Shown here one piece after another: positions 7,985 through 15,460 of a stretch of 64,000 nt of DNA. The notes below the pieces were generated by a model. The model was given only the letters and a program-made list of their open reading frames with translations. It made no database searches and was not told the origin of the DNA. This DNA comes from Anaerosporobacter mobilis DSM 15930. Lineage in GTDB: Bacteria; Bacillota; Clostridia; Lachnospirales; Lachnospiraceae. The translations under genes and the position numbers were made by a program. Position 1 is the stretch's first letter. Each line of letters begins with the position of its first letter. Location of the stretch: positions 1 to 64,000 of the forward strand of contig NZ_FRCP01000008.1 in assembly GCF_900142955.1 (NCBI RefSeq). The letters run 5' to 3'.

Positions 7985-10321
7985 CTAATATTTTTTCCAA
8001 ACCCCTGCTACTAATACAGTCATATCATCAATGGCTTCATTATCACTATACTCCATTGCTCTTGATAGAATCTGTTCTGCCATATCTTGTGGATTCCTAC
8101 TCTTAATGCTCATAATAATATGTTCTACTTCTTGTTGCTTATTCTCTCCTTGAATACAATCTAAGACTCCATCAGTAACCATTACAATAAAATCTCCATC
8201 ATATAACTTCTTCGAAACACCATCAAAATCCACCGTATTAAACATACCTACTGGTAATGTGGTTGAACAGATACTCTCCACCCAATTATCACGTTTAATG
8301 AAAGTTGTTGAAGCTCCAATCTTAATAAAATCACAGATTCCTGTATAGAGATTTAATATACTCATATCTACGGTAGAGAACATCTGACTTTCCGAACGAC
8401 TTACTAAGATGGAATTAATTAGCTTAATGGCTGATTCTTCTTTAAATCCAGCATCAATTAACTGTTCTAGTAATTCAACAACTGACTCACTTTCTTCACA
8501 AGCCAATTTGCCACTTCCCATACCATCGGATAACGTCATAATCATATCCCCCGTACCAAGATTCATGATTGAGAAATTATCTCCCGACACACTTTCCCCT
8601 ACTCTTGGAACTTTAGCCACACCTGTTAGAGTCTTAAACGTTGTATCTTCCACAAATATAAACGTTTCATAATCCTTTGTAAGAATATTCTTACTCCCTT
8701 CATCTGGCTTAACCTTTTTGCCAATGGCACTACCTATAATTGTTGCCGTTTCCTTCGTTGTGATACATCGTCCTTTTGATGTTCTCGCAACTACATAGAT
8801 ATCCTGTCTCTTACTCCGCCTCTCCATGATGGATATCTGTTTCACCTGTATATGATTTAGTTTCAACTGATTAATGATCTGCCGTTCTTCGGCACCATTT
8901 ACAGCTATTGTATCTGAAAGGTCCTTAGAGAAGTCATCGATTATCTTCGCTACTTCACCTAATTGACCTGCAATTGCCTCTCTACTCTCCGCCATTCGAT
9001 TCGTCCAGTTAAGATTAACCTTCGCAATCTCTAAGCTACGATTGGTCTCCGATAAAAATTCGCCTAGGTTAATGCATCGTTTTGCAAACGCCACTGGCAC
9101 ATCGGCCTCACATATGTAACCGTTCTGTTCCACAGAATTCAAAATACTGAAGGTTGCTTTGTATGTATCATAGAAATCAGTCTTCCAACAAGCTGCACAA
9201 TTACTACAATCCTTACACAAACGTTCTGATAATTCATCAAATATCGCATCCACTTCCTGTCTACTTAATGAAGTTCTTGTATCCGATATTGTATGAAAAG
9301 TACTCGATAACTTCTGAAAGGATTCTGCAAATCCGTGTAGTTTCTGTCTCGTCATACTCTGTATGTTTTGTTCTATAAACTGCATCTCACTTTTTCGTTC
9401 CGTATTCCCCTGAATACGCCGCATTATGGTTGCTGGCAAGAATAAGAATAAAATCACACTGGATACGATAGCTCCTATTTGTGTTGTTGTCATAAGAAAT
9501 TCATCATATAAATAGCTTGCACCAATTATACCAACACTATATGCAACTGCTGTCGCAAGGCGCCCCACTTCACGGAACATTCCTACCAATATTCCTAGGC
9601 AGCACATCACCGCCACGATAGGCAATAGATCTTCTTTTATTGTCGTTCCTGTGACGTTTATATATCCTTGTACCCCCATCACTATCCCACAAACCGTTCC
9701 ACTTATTGCTCCTGCTCCTGCACCATACTTATATCCCATAAGTAGGATCAAGAAGAATATCGTAGTCTTGAATAGTGAGAATTCAATTCCTCCGATATCG
9801 GGTATCCCATAGATCACCAACCCTCCTAGCAATGCCATACTAATTAGTTGTTCATTATCCATTGCTTGTCCCATCTCTCCATATAAGATAAACTTGATTG
9901 GACGACTAAAGACTAATGTTAGACACAGAATTAATACTGCCTCTAATGCAATATAGAGTAATTGTTCCCTCGTACCATAACTCAAAAAATATTTTGTTAA
10001 GGATATTCCCGCTGTTACAATAGCCGCTATGAATGCAAAAGCTTGCAAAGGGATTGGTTTATTCTTAGTCCGATTCTCAATTAGATTACCTATAATGGCT
10101 AATAGTATTATCACAAATGTATATTTTATGGCTTCAACCGTTGGTAAGACCATGGCAGAACCAATCGTTACTCCAATTAGTAAAAAGGGTCGCATTGTCT
10201 TCTCTACATATGCTGCTGCGAAGAATGCAACCGCAATGGGATTCATGGATAGAAATTGCGCTCGTGACACCATAAGTCCTATAAGAGTAATCGCAATGCC
10301 TCTCTTAGTAATTTCTTTCAT
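7985..10321 (-). CDS. spoIIE: Stage II sporulation protein E (PP2C phosphatase)
   Basis: A 778-residue membrane phosphatase. In Bacillus it dephosphorylates the anti-anti-sigma factor SpoIIAA to activate sigma-F in the forespore, and it binds FtsZ at the polar septum. About ten hydrophobic helices fill residues 10-300. A central regulatory region follows, with the Cys-rich stretch CKDCSNCAACW near 375-385, and the C-terminal PP2C domain carries LSDGMGSG and VTDGVLD motifs. The start ATG follows GGAAG by 8 nt. The promoter upstream has the 21-bp spacer and the 0A box typical of Spo0A-activated spoIIE. It heads the spoIIE-tilS-hpt-ftsH direction. Confidence 0.95.
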   Translation of the reverse strand: MKEITKRGIAITLIGLMVSRAQFLSMNPIAVAFFAAAYVEKTMRPFLLIGVTIGSAMVLPTVEAIKYTFVIILLAIIGNLIENRTKNKPIPLQAFAFIAAIVTAGISLTKYFLSYGTREQLLYIALEAVLILCLTLVFSRPIKFILYGEMGQAMDNEQLISMALLGGLVIYGIPDIGGIEFSLFKTTIFFLILLMGYKYGAGAGAISGTVCGIVMGVQGYINVTGTTIKEDLLPIVAVMCCLGILVGMFREVGRLATAVAYSVGIIGASYLYDEFLMTTTQIGAIVSSVILFLFLPATIMRRIQGNTERKSEMQFIEQNIQSMTRQKLHGFAESFQKLSSTFHTISDTRTSLSRQEVDAIFDELSERLCKDCSNCAACWKTDFYDTYKATFSILNSVEQNGYICEADVPVAFAKRCINLGEFLSETNRSLEIAKVNLNWTNRMAESREAIAGQLGEVAKIIDDFSKDLSDTIAVNGAEERQIINQLKLNHIQVKQISIMERRSKRQDIYVVARTSKGRCITTKETATIIGSAIGKKVKPDEGSKNILTKDYETFIFVEDTTFKTLTGVAKVPRVGESVSGDNFSIMNLGTGDMIMTLSDGMGSGKLACEESESVVELLEQLIDAGFKEESAIKLINSILVSRSESQMFSTVDMSILNLYTGICDFIKIGASTTFIKRDNWVESICSTTLPVGMFNTVDFDGVSKKLYDGDFIVMVTDGVLDCIQGENKQQEVEHIIMSIKSRNPQDMAEQILSRAMEYSDNEAIDDMTVLVAGVWKKY

Positions 10322-10362
10322 ACATTACACTTCCTTTTCGTTAATTTGGCTGTCAATCCGAA

Positions 10363-10396
10363 ATTATAGAAGTAATTGTATGAAATGTTTGTCAAA
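10363..10396 (-). promoter_or_regulatory. Spo0A-type promoter of spoIIE
   Basis: On the minus strand TTGACA (10390-10395) and TATAAT (10363-10368) are separated by 21 bp. An extended spacer is known for Spo0A-activated sigma-A promoters such as B. subtilis spoIIE and spoIIG. On the opposite strand TTTGTCAAA (10388-10396) matches the 0A box consensus and overlaps the -35 element. A weaker 0A-like site ATTGTCATA lies upstream (10422-10430). The promoter sits between the arms of a perfect 10-bp inverted repeat (CGTTAATTTG, 10339-10348; CAAATTAACG, 10393-10402). Confidence 0.75.
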
Positions 10397-10575
10397 TTAA
10401 CGGGCGAGTTACATAAAAGTTTATGACAATATAATCTCTCGCTCGGCATTTCGCTCGAATGTAGGGACCTCACACTAATTAGGATATTAAGAACTATTAG
10501 CTGACACGGTTTTACGATTCCCTTCGTAATGCATAGTGAAAAGCTTGTACTACACAAGGAATGTTGTTGCAACCA

Positions 10576-10620
10576 AAAAGAACTTTAGGTAATTCTTAAT
10601 GAATTACCTAAAGTTCTTAT
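10576..10620 (-). terminator. Terminator of tRNA-Met
   Basis: On the minus strand a 19-20 bp near-perfect stem (AAGAACTTTAGGTAATTC and its complement) is followed by TTTTT, a few bases past the tRNA 3' end. Confidence 0.88.
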
Positions 10621-10624
10621 AAGA

Positions 10625-10698
10625 TAGCGGAGAACGGATTTGAACCGCCGACACTGCGGGTATGAACCGCATGCTCTAGCCAACTGAGCTACTCCGCC
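10625..10698 (-). tRNA. tRNA-Met (CAT), elongator type
   Basis: A 74-nt cloverleaf on the minus strand has acceptor stem GGCGGAG and anticodon loop TTCATAC. The first pair is G-U rather than the C/A mismatch of initiator tRNA, and the anticodon stem lacks the three consecutive G-C pairs of initiators, so it is read as elongator Met. tRNA-Ile2, the TilS substrate, also has CAT; that alternative cannot be fully excluded. Confidence 0.9.
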
Positions 10699-10713
10699 GC
10701 ACTGACAAGATTT

Positions 10714-10742
10714 ATTATACTGAAAGAAATAATAAATGTCAA
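10714..10742 (-). promoter_or_regulatory. Consensus promoter of tRNA-Met
   Basis: On the minus strand TTGACA (10737-10742) and TATAAT (10714-10719) are exactly 17 bp apart, about 15 bp upstream of the tRNA. The bases after the -10 box, ATCTTGTCAG, match those after the promoter of the tRNA array at 0.6 kb. Confidence 0.88.
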
Positions 10743-10834
10743 CTACTTTTTTGAATTTTTTTATTTATTTGTTCAATTCAGAATATTATAGCTACTGTTA
10801 GTATCTCCCTTTATCAAAATACTATTCCTGTCAC

Positions 10835-11137
10835 TTACTTCCCAGGATCCAAAATAATCTCATCTTCATAAACAAGTCCTAACTTTTCTCTAGCGACCTC
10901 TTCTATGTATTTCTTAGTTTGGACGTAAGCTCGTCTTTCCTCAATCTCTTCTGCACGTTCTGTTTCTGCATCTATCTGTTGTTGTAACACCTTGTCTTTT
11001 TCTTGATAGGTCATTCTCTTCTTATCCAAACTTTCTTTTTGATAAAAGATAATACCACAGATCATAAGGACTAAGCAAATAGTTGTGAATAAACCTGTCC
11101 TTTTTTTCGTCTTTCGTCCAATAATCATACGATTCAC
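10835..11137 (-). CDS. divIC: Septum formation initiator DivIC/FtsB family protein
   Basis: A 100-residue bitopic membrane protein of the cell-division complex. In Bacillus DivIC pairs with FtsL and DivIB at the septum. A basic cytoplasmic tail (1-13) is followed by one membrane helix (about 14-32) and a charged heptad-rich coiled coil (about 35-75), ending in the family-type segment AREKLGLVYEDEIIL. It follows yabQ by 36 bp in the usual yabP-yabQ-divIC order and is probably in that operon. Assignment rests on architecture, the C-terminal signature and context. Confidence 0.88.
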   Translation of the reverse strand: MNRMIIGRKTKKRTGLFTTICLVLMICGIIFYQKESLDKKRMTYQEKDKVLQQQIDAETERAEEIEERRAYVQTKKYIEEVAREKLGLVYEDEIILDPGK

Positions 11138-11173
11138 CTTTCTTTCATAACTCTTTTATTGTACGTCCATGTA

Positions 11174-11695
11174 TCATTTTTTCGTTACTGATATTTTAAC
11201 TGTTTTAGCAGCATTTTTCAATTGTTTTGCAGAACTCTTTCCAACTTTTTTAATTTTGCTTCCAACCTTCGAATTCGCCTTGCTCACTTTACTCGTTGCA
11301 AATCCAAAAACCTTCCCTAATTTCTTACCTAGGAATGCAAACGGTTTAAGCAATATGGATAACCCTTTCTTGATTCCTTTAATAATCGTTTTAATAATTA
11401 GGGTAATTCCCTTAACTACTATCTTACTAAGCATCTGATTGTATATAATCATTCCAAGTAACATCCCAAGTATTGCAAAGCCACGAATTGTTCCATTATT
11501 ACGTTCATAAATCATAATGAATATAACAATACTCGCCACAAGCCAAAAGAGAATATCTTGAAGTGCGACAAAGAATGCTTTATGTGGAACAATTCTTCGA
11601 AAGATACGAATACAATCATAAACAACTAGCAAAAGAATTCCATACAGAATTGATGTCAAAAAGAATTGGACCTCCAAATTAATGATCTCTGTCAT
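11174..11695 (-). CDS. yabQ: Spore cortex biosynthesis protein YabQ
   Basis: A 173-residue membrane protein. In B. subtilis YabQ is a sigma-E-dependent protein needed for cortex formation. The N-terminal half has about four hydrophobic helices (about 10-27, 43-62, 70-85 and nearby) around the family motif YDCIRIFRR. The C-terminal third is a lysine-rich, glycine/serine-containing tail, probably cytoplasmic, with repeats such as KVGKSSAKQLK. GGAGG lies 5 nt upstream of the ATG, and the yabP stop is 17 bp before it. Function is inferred from family and context. Confidence 0.9.
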   Translation of the reverse strand: MTEIINLEVQFFLTSILYGILLLVVYDCIRIFRRIVPHKAFFVALQDILFWLVASIVIFIMIYERNNGTIRGFAILGMLLGMIIYNQMLSKIVVKGITLIIKTIIKGIKKGLSILLKPFAFLGKKLGKVFGFATSKVSKANSKVGSKIKKVGKSSAKQLKNAAKTVKISVTKK

Positions 11696-11712
11696 ATTGC
11701 CCTCCTAACCTC

Positions 11713-11997
11713 CTACTTGAATAGCCTTCCAAAGAATGATTCACTCCCTTTAGAATACCCTCCATCTGAGTACGTTAAGCTGTCGACTCTTCCATCAATA
11801 TCCACTTCTCCTTTTTCTAGCGTAAGCCTATTAACATGTAATTCATCACCGCGAATCATTAAAATCCCTTGTTCTGTCTCTAATAACACTTCATTCGCAT
11901 CAAATGATAATACGTCATTCACGCCTGTAATTATAGCACTCTTGCGACTTGTTAATGTTACCTTATGATTAGCCTTTGGTAATTGCTTCTCCTCCAT
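11713..11997 (-). CDS. yabP: Sporulation protein YabP
   Basis: A 94-residue soluble protein, known in Bacillus as a sigma-E-controlled sporulation protein of YabP/YqfC type. The beta-rich core shows the family segments ITGVNDVLSFDANEVLLET and GILMIRGDELHV. I chose the ATG at 11997 because AGGAGG lies 7 nt upstream; an ATG ten codons earlier at 12027 has no ribosome binding site and falls in a hairpin loop. That hairpin (12004-12043) would hide the Shine-Dalgarno in mRNA read through from rqcP. yabQ follows. Confidence 0.92.
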   Translation of the reverse strand: MEEKQLPKANHKVTLTSRKSAIITGVNDVLSFDANEVLLETEQGILMIRGDELHVNRLTLEKGEVDIDGRVDSLTYSDGGYSKGSESFFGRLFK

Positions 11998-12003
11998 AAA
12001 ACA

Positions 12004-12043
12004 ACCTCCTAAATATACATCTATCATAAGTATATTAGGAGGT
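12004..12043 (-). promoter_or_regulatory. Hairpin sequestering the yabP ribosome binding site
   Basis: In minus-strand RNA ACCTCCTAATATAC pairs with GTATATTTAGGAGGT (14 bp with one bulged U, 11-nt loop). The whole AGGAGG of yabP lies in the stem. An mRNA started within the element would lack the 5' arm. Confidence 0.65.
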
Positions 12044-12066
12044 CCTTAAATTCATGCACATAGCTT

Positions 12067-12306
12067 CTACAGATATCGAAACAATTCTTTTGCATCATCT
12101 TTTCGTACAGTTTCTTGTACATCAAGTATCTCTACTTTTACTTCCTTATTACCGAATGCGATTTCTAATATATCGCCTTCTTTTACATTAGCGGATGCCT
12201 TGGCAACCTTGCCATTAATCACTACTCTTCCAGCATCACATGCTTCATTCGCTACTGTTCTTCTTTTAATAATACGTGATACTTTAAGAAATTTATCTAA
12301 TCTCAT
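12067..12306 (-). CDS. rqcP: S4-domain RNA-binding protein RqcP (YabO/HslR family)
   Basis: A 79-residue protein made almost entirely of an S4 RNA-binding domain (MRLDKFLKVSRIIKRRT at the start, then VVINGKVAKASANVKEGD). In B. subtilis RqcP (YabO) binds stalled 50S subunits and supports RqcH-driven alanine tailing in ribosome quality control. AGGAAGG lies 11 nt upstream, a rather long spacing. It lies between the HU gene, which has its own terminator, and yabP, as in Bacillus. Confidence 0.9.
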   Translation of the reverse strand: MRLDKFLKVSRIIKRRTVANEACDAGRVVINGKVAKASANVKEGDILEIAFGNKEVKVEILDVQETVRKDDAKELFRYL

Positions 12307-12332
12307 ATTCTCAACAACCTTCCTAAAAATAA

Positions 12333-12365
12333 GGTAACTGTTCAGAGCTTGGCTTTGGACAGTTA
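12333..12365. repeat. Short inverted repeat with GTAACTGTTC ends
   Basis: GTAACTGTTC (12333-12342) and its near-complement GGACAGTTAC close a 33-bp hairpin. The 14-bp string TAACTGTTCAGAGC also occurs at 38452-38465, and the same type of end (TTACTGTTCAC) occurs at 7760. It may be a solo or shortened member of one repeat family. Confidence 0.5.
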
Positions 12366-12377
12366 CAAAATATGTTT

Positions 12378-12406
12378 AAAAAAAGTTGCTCCACATGGAG
12401 CAACTT
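12378..12406 (-). terminator. Terminator of the HU gene
   Basis: On the minus strand AGTTGCTCC-ATG-TGGAGCAACT is followed by seven T residues, shortly after the HU stop codon. Confidence 0.92.
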
Positions 12407-12429
12407 AACTATTAATCATTTACACTCAA

Positions 12430-12705
12430 TTAAGCGTTGATAACATCTTTTAATGCTTTACCAGCTTTGAATTTAGGAGATTTAGATGCTTCGATCTTCA
12501 TAGTTTCTCCAGTTTGTGGATTTCTTCCTTCTCTAGCTGCTCTTTCAGAAACTTCGAAAGTTCCAAATCCTACTAATTGGATTTTTTCACCCTTAGCTAA
12601 TTCTTCTGTTACTACATCGATAAATGCTTTTAATGCTTTTTCGGAATCTTTCTTTGATAATTCTGTTTTTTCTGCAATTGCTGCAACTAATTCTGTTTTG
12701 TTCAT
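12430..12705 (-). CDS. hup: DNA-binding protein HU
   Basis: A 91-residue nucleoid protein of the HU/HBsu family that bends and compacts DNA. It starts with MNKTELVAAIAEKTELSKKD and carries the beta-arm signature GFGTFEVSERAAREGRNPQT. A strong ribosome binding site (GGAGG, 9 nt) and a strong terminator suggest high expression as its own unit. It lies between mazG and rqcP, as in B. subtilis, where hbs neighbours are different; the HU-yabO order is typical of clostridia. Confidence 0.97.
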   Translation of the reverse strand: MNKTELVAAIAEKTELSKKDSEKALKAFIDVVTEELAKGEKIQLVGFGTFEVSERAAREGRNPQTGETMKIEASKSPKFKAGKALKDVINA

Positions 12706-12736
12706 GGATAAACTCCTCCTCTGAATAATAAATTAC

Positions 12737-13582
12737 TTAAAAAATATTTTTTATAACTCGTCCCCATAGAGCAGTCTGCTCATCTATGGACATGTCCTTA
12801 AGATGCTTGCCTTCTCCTTCAGCGAGCCGTTCAACACCTATAAATCTATTTATAAACTTATCTGTAGCATTTGTCAAGGAATTTTCAGCATTTACTCCTA
12901 ATTTTCTCGATAAATCCGTAATCAAAAAGAGCGTCTTCCCTATTTCCTCTTCAATATGAGAACTATTACCTATTGTGCTTTGCTTTTCTATCTCGTTTAT
13001 TGAAGTTTTTAGTAAATTAATAACGGTCCTTGTATCCTCTCCTTCGACTCCAACTTTAGCAGCTTTTTTCTGAATTTTGGTCGCTCTTATTAAGGCAGGT
13101 AATGCCTCTGCAACTCGTAACATACCGTCTGAAACTGTCTCTTCTTTCTTTTCTTTCTCTTTAATAGCTTCCCAATTTCTAAGTACTTCACCAGAATTTT
13201 CTACATTAACATCTGAAAAGATATGAGGATGTCGATGAATCATCTTCTTACTTATATCCGTTGTCACTTGGTCCATGGTAAACTCATTTGTTTCCTCTGC
13301 TATGACAGTATGTAATGCTACTTGTAACAACACATCTCCCAGTTCTTCTTTTAAGTTTTCTAAATCATTCTTGTTAATTGCATCAATGGCTTCATAACAT
13401 TCTTCTAACATACATTCTCTAAGGCTTTCATGGGTTTGTTCCCTATCCCAAGGACAACCATGTTCGCTTCGTAATTCACGGATTATATCAACGAACTCTT
13501 CAAAGGTGTACATATCCTTATTACAGTCGATTTCAACCCTATTTGAAGGTTCTACATTCACTTCATGCTCCAAACTCTTCAT
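12737..13582 (-). CDS. mazG: Nucleoside triphosphate pyrophosphohydrolase MazG
   Basis: A 281-residue house-cleaning enzyme that hydrolyses NTPs and dNTPs to monophosphate and pyrophosphate. The N-terminal domain has the MazG signature (LRSEHGCPWDREQTHESL) and the metal-binding EExxE-type helices ECYEAIDAI and EELGDVLLQVALH (about 56-90). A second, weaker MazG domain follows. GGAGG lies 8 nt before the ATG. Length is close to E. coli MazG (263). The yabN/mazG-hbs-yabO order is common in Firmicutes. Confidence 0.95.
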   Translation of the reverse strand: MKSLEHEVNVEPSNRVEIDCNKDMYTFEEFVDIIRELRSEHGCPWDREQTHESLRECMLEECYEAIDAINKNDLENLKEELGDVLLQVALHTVIAEETNEFTMDQVTTDISKKMIHRHPHIFSDVNVENSGEVLRNWEAIKEKEKKEETVSDGMLRVAEALPALIRATKIQKKAAKVGVEGEDTRTVINLLKTSINEIEKQSTIGNSSHIEEEIGKTLFLITDLSRKLGVNAENSLTNATDKFINRFIGVERLAEGEGKHLKDMSIDEQTALWGRVIKNIF

Positions 13583-13807
13583 CTTATATTCCTCCTCGTT
13601 TTATTCTCCACACTAATTATGATTTACGTTCCTGAAGAAATTCTTTACTAATTCTTCGTTTATAGAAATTAAATTGCCTGATTATCACAAAAAACACTCA
13701 TTTTAAATGTTTTCATAAAATAACAAACTATAATCTTGCTACATTGTTAAATTAACACTAGCTTATTAAAATACAATATAAATTATATATGTTTATGGGT
13801 ATATACA

Positions 13808-14088
13808 GCTGCACGCAACATTTTATGAACAGCTTTTTTGTTTGTTTGCAAATACCTTTTGAGGTCAATCACATGTTATTGAAACAAAATACAATGAAAT
13901 GCAACATCAAAAAGACAAGTTGATTGAGCTGTGTGACATGCACGAACATACCATGTTCGTGCAATAGCATACAGCGAAAGAAAGTTGCTCTTTTTGCTGG
14001 TGTGTGAAGGCATTTGGTTTCAATAACATACTGAAACAACCCAATTTGCAAACAAATAAAAAAGCGTCCACTCTATAATACGTGCAGC
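13808..14088. repeat. 281-bp long imperfect palindrome (MITE-like)
   Basis: The whole gap between mazG and spoVT is one giant inverted repeat. The ends are GCTGCACG (13808-13815) and CGTGCAGC (14081-14088). Inner matching arms include GCTTTTTTGTTTGTTTGCAA near 13832 against TTTGCAAACAAATAAAAAAGC near 14045, TGTTATTGAAAC near 13873 against GTTTCAATAACA near 14016, and a central GCACGAACAT/ATGTTCGTGC hairpin near 13938-13963. A 60-codon open frame across it is a by-product of the palindrome. It resembles a non-autonomous transposable element. Confidence 0.8.
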
Positions 14089-14106
14089 GTCCTATCCCAT
14101 AAACTC

Positions 14107-14655
14107 TTACTGCTCCATCTGTCTTCCTAAGAAGTTAGACGCAGTAGCTGCAAGCTTAATCTCTACTTCACCTAATTTAGTCTTTGTATCTTTTGTAAGT
14201 ATAATAACAGCTCCTATTGCGTCACCCTCACAGATGATAGGGCTAATAACTTCGGATGTATATTCACTATCTTCATCGCTTCCAATCTTAATGAAGGATT
14301 TATCAGTGGAAACAGCTGATATACTCTCTCTCTCATTAACTGCATCTTCAAGTTCTTTACTAATTTGTTTTCCAACCAATTCTTTCTTGGTCGTTCCTGA
14401 TACAGATACGAATTGATCGCGATCAGTTATAAATACAACATGGCCTGTTGTTTGTGATAATGCGTCGCCGTATTGTTTTGCGAATTGACTAAGTTCTCCA
14501 ATTGGAGAATACTTTTTAAGTATAATCTCTCCTTCACGATCTGTAAATATCTCAAGTGGATCTCCTTCTCGAATTCTAAGAGTACGTCTTATTTCTTTTG
14601 GGACTACTACCCTTCCTAAATCATCTATTCTTCTTACAATACCAGTTGCCTTCAT
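14107..14655 (-). CDS. spoVT: Stage V sporulation protein T (SpoVT)
   Basis: A 182-residue transcription factor which in Bacillus tunes sigma-G genes in the forespore. Residues 1-50 form an AbrB-type swapped-hairpin DNA-binding domain (TGIVRRIDDLGRVVVPKEIR), and residues about 60-180 form a GAF-like domain. The ATG at 14655 is chosen because GGAGG lies 8 nt upstream; an ATG five codons earlier includes the ribosome binding site itself. The Shine-Dalgarno lies in one arm of a 17-bp perfect inverted repeat. Length matches B. subtilis SpoVT (178). Confidence 0.96.
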   Translation of the reverse strand: MKATGIVRRIDDLGRVVVPKEIRRTLRIREGDPLEIFTDREGEIILKKYSPIGELSQFAKQYGDALSQTTGHVVFITDRDQFVSVSGTTKKELVGKQISKELEDAVNERESISAVSTDKSFIKIGSDEDSEYTSEVISPIICEGDAIGAVIILTKDTKTKLGEVEIKLAATASNFLGRQMEQ

Positions 14656-14658
14656 AAA

Positions 14659-14734
14659 AATTTCCTCCATTTAACGTAATATCATTATCAATTAATCTAG
14701 TGATATTGATATTATTTGTTAAATGGAGGAAATT
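14659..14734 (-). promoter_or_regulatory. Long hairpin sequestering the spoVT ribosome binding site
   Basis: GTTAAATGGAGGAAATT, which includes the spoVT Shine-Dalgarno, is repeated as a perfect 17-bp inverted copy (arms 14659-14675 and 14718-14734). A second pair of arms inside (AATATCATTATCA / TGATATTGATATT) extends the stem toward the loop, so read-through mRNA would form a hairpin of about 30 bp hiding GGAGG. A TATAAT lies at 14732-14737 on the minus strand. Confidence 0.75.
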
Positions 14735-14808
14735 ATACACTTTATTAAATATTTTCCTAAATTAATTACTATATCCTCAACTATCCAGCTCTTTTAGCAC
14801 CAGATCCT

Positions 14809-15387
14809 TTAACTTTGTGCATCGTGACCCAAGTTACCTTCACGGTAATGCTTACGACATAAGGCAATGTATTTGTCATTCCCACCAAGTACTACTTGAT
14901 CTCCAGAACGTACAATCTTGCCATCTTCGCCAATTCTCGCATTGCATGTTGCACCTTTACCACACCAGCAAACCGTCTTAATCTCTTCAATACGATCTGC
15001 CCAAGCCATTAACCAAAGACTCCCTTCGAACGGTTCGTTACGAAAATCCGCACGTAATCCATAACAAATTACAGGAATTCCAAGATCATCTACAATATGA
15101 ACAAGGAATTCCACATGCTCTTTCGTTGCGAATTGCGCTTCATCTACGATGATACAATCATACTCCTTAATTTCTTCATCGTTCATCATTACTAGATGCT
15201 CTAAGAAATCACAGCTTCTCTCCAATCCCATACGTGATTTAATAATTTTCTCACCATCACGATTATCAATTTTAGGTTTCACAAGATAGGCTTTTTTACC
15301 TCTCTCATAATAATTATAATCAACCATCAAGGCATTGGCAGTCTTTGAACTTCCCATTGCTCCATAACGATAGTATAACTTTGCCAT
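14809..15387 (-). CDS. tdk: Thymidine kinase
   Basis: A 192-residue type II thymidine kinase (dT + ATP to dTMP) for pyrimidine salvage. The P-loop is GAMGSSKT (9-16) instead of the more usual GPMFSGKS/T form. IIVDEAQF is the Walker B region, and the structural zinc site uses CWCGKGATC plus the late ALCRKH. The ATG at 15387 follows GGAGG by 5 nt; the upstream TTG in frame contains the ribosome binding site. Length matches the family. Confidence 0.93.
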   Translation of the reverse strand: MAKLYYRYGAMGSSKTANALMVDYNYYERGKKAYLVKPKIDNRDGEKIIKSRMGLERSCDFLEHLVMMNDEEIKEYDCIIVDEAQFATKEHVEFLVHIVDDLGIPVICYGLRADFRNEPFEGSLWLMAWADRIEEIKTVCWCGKGATCNARIGEDGKIVRSGDQVVLGGNDKYIALCRKHYREGNLGHDAQS

Positions 15388-15460
15388 TGTAACCTCCAAT
15401 ATACGTCTTCTGTCGTAGGACTTATTAATGTTATTTTATCGACTACTTACTCTGTATTCC

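Noticed and set aside
10318..10572. Open reading frame of 84 codons upstream of spoIIE
   Set aside because: It overlaps the spoIIE promoter and has no ribosome binding site or protein-like composition.
13869..14051. Open reading frame of 60 codons on the minus strand
   Set aside because: It lies wholly inside the long palindrome and has no start signal; the palindrome explains the sequence.
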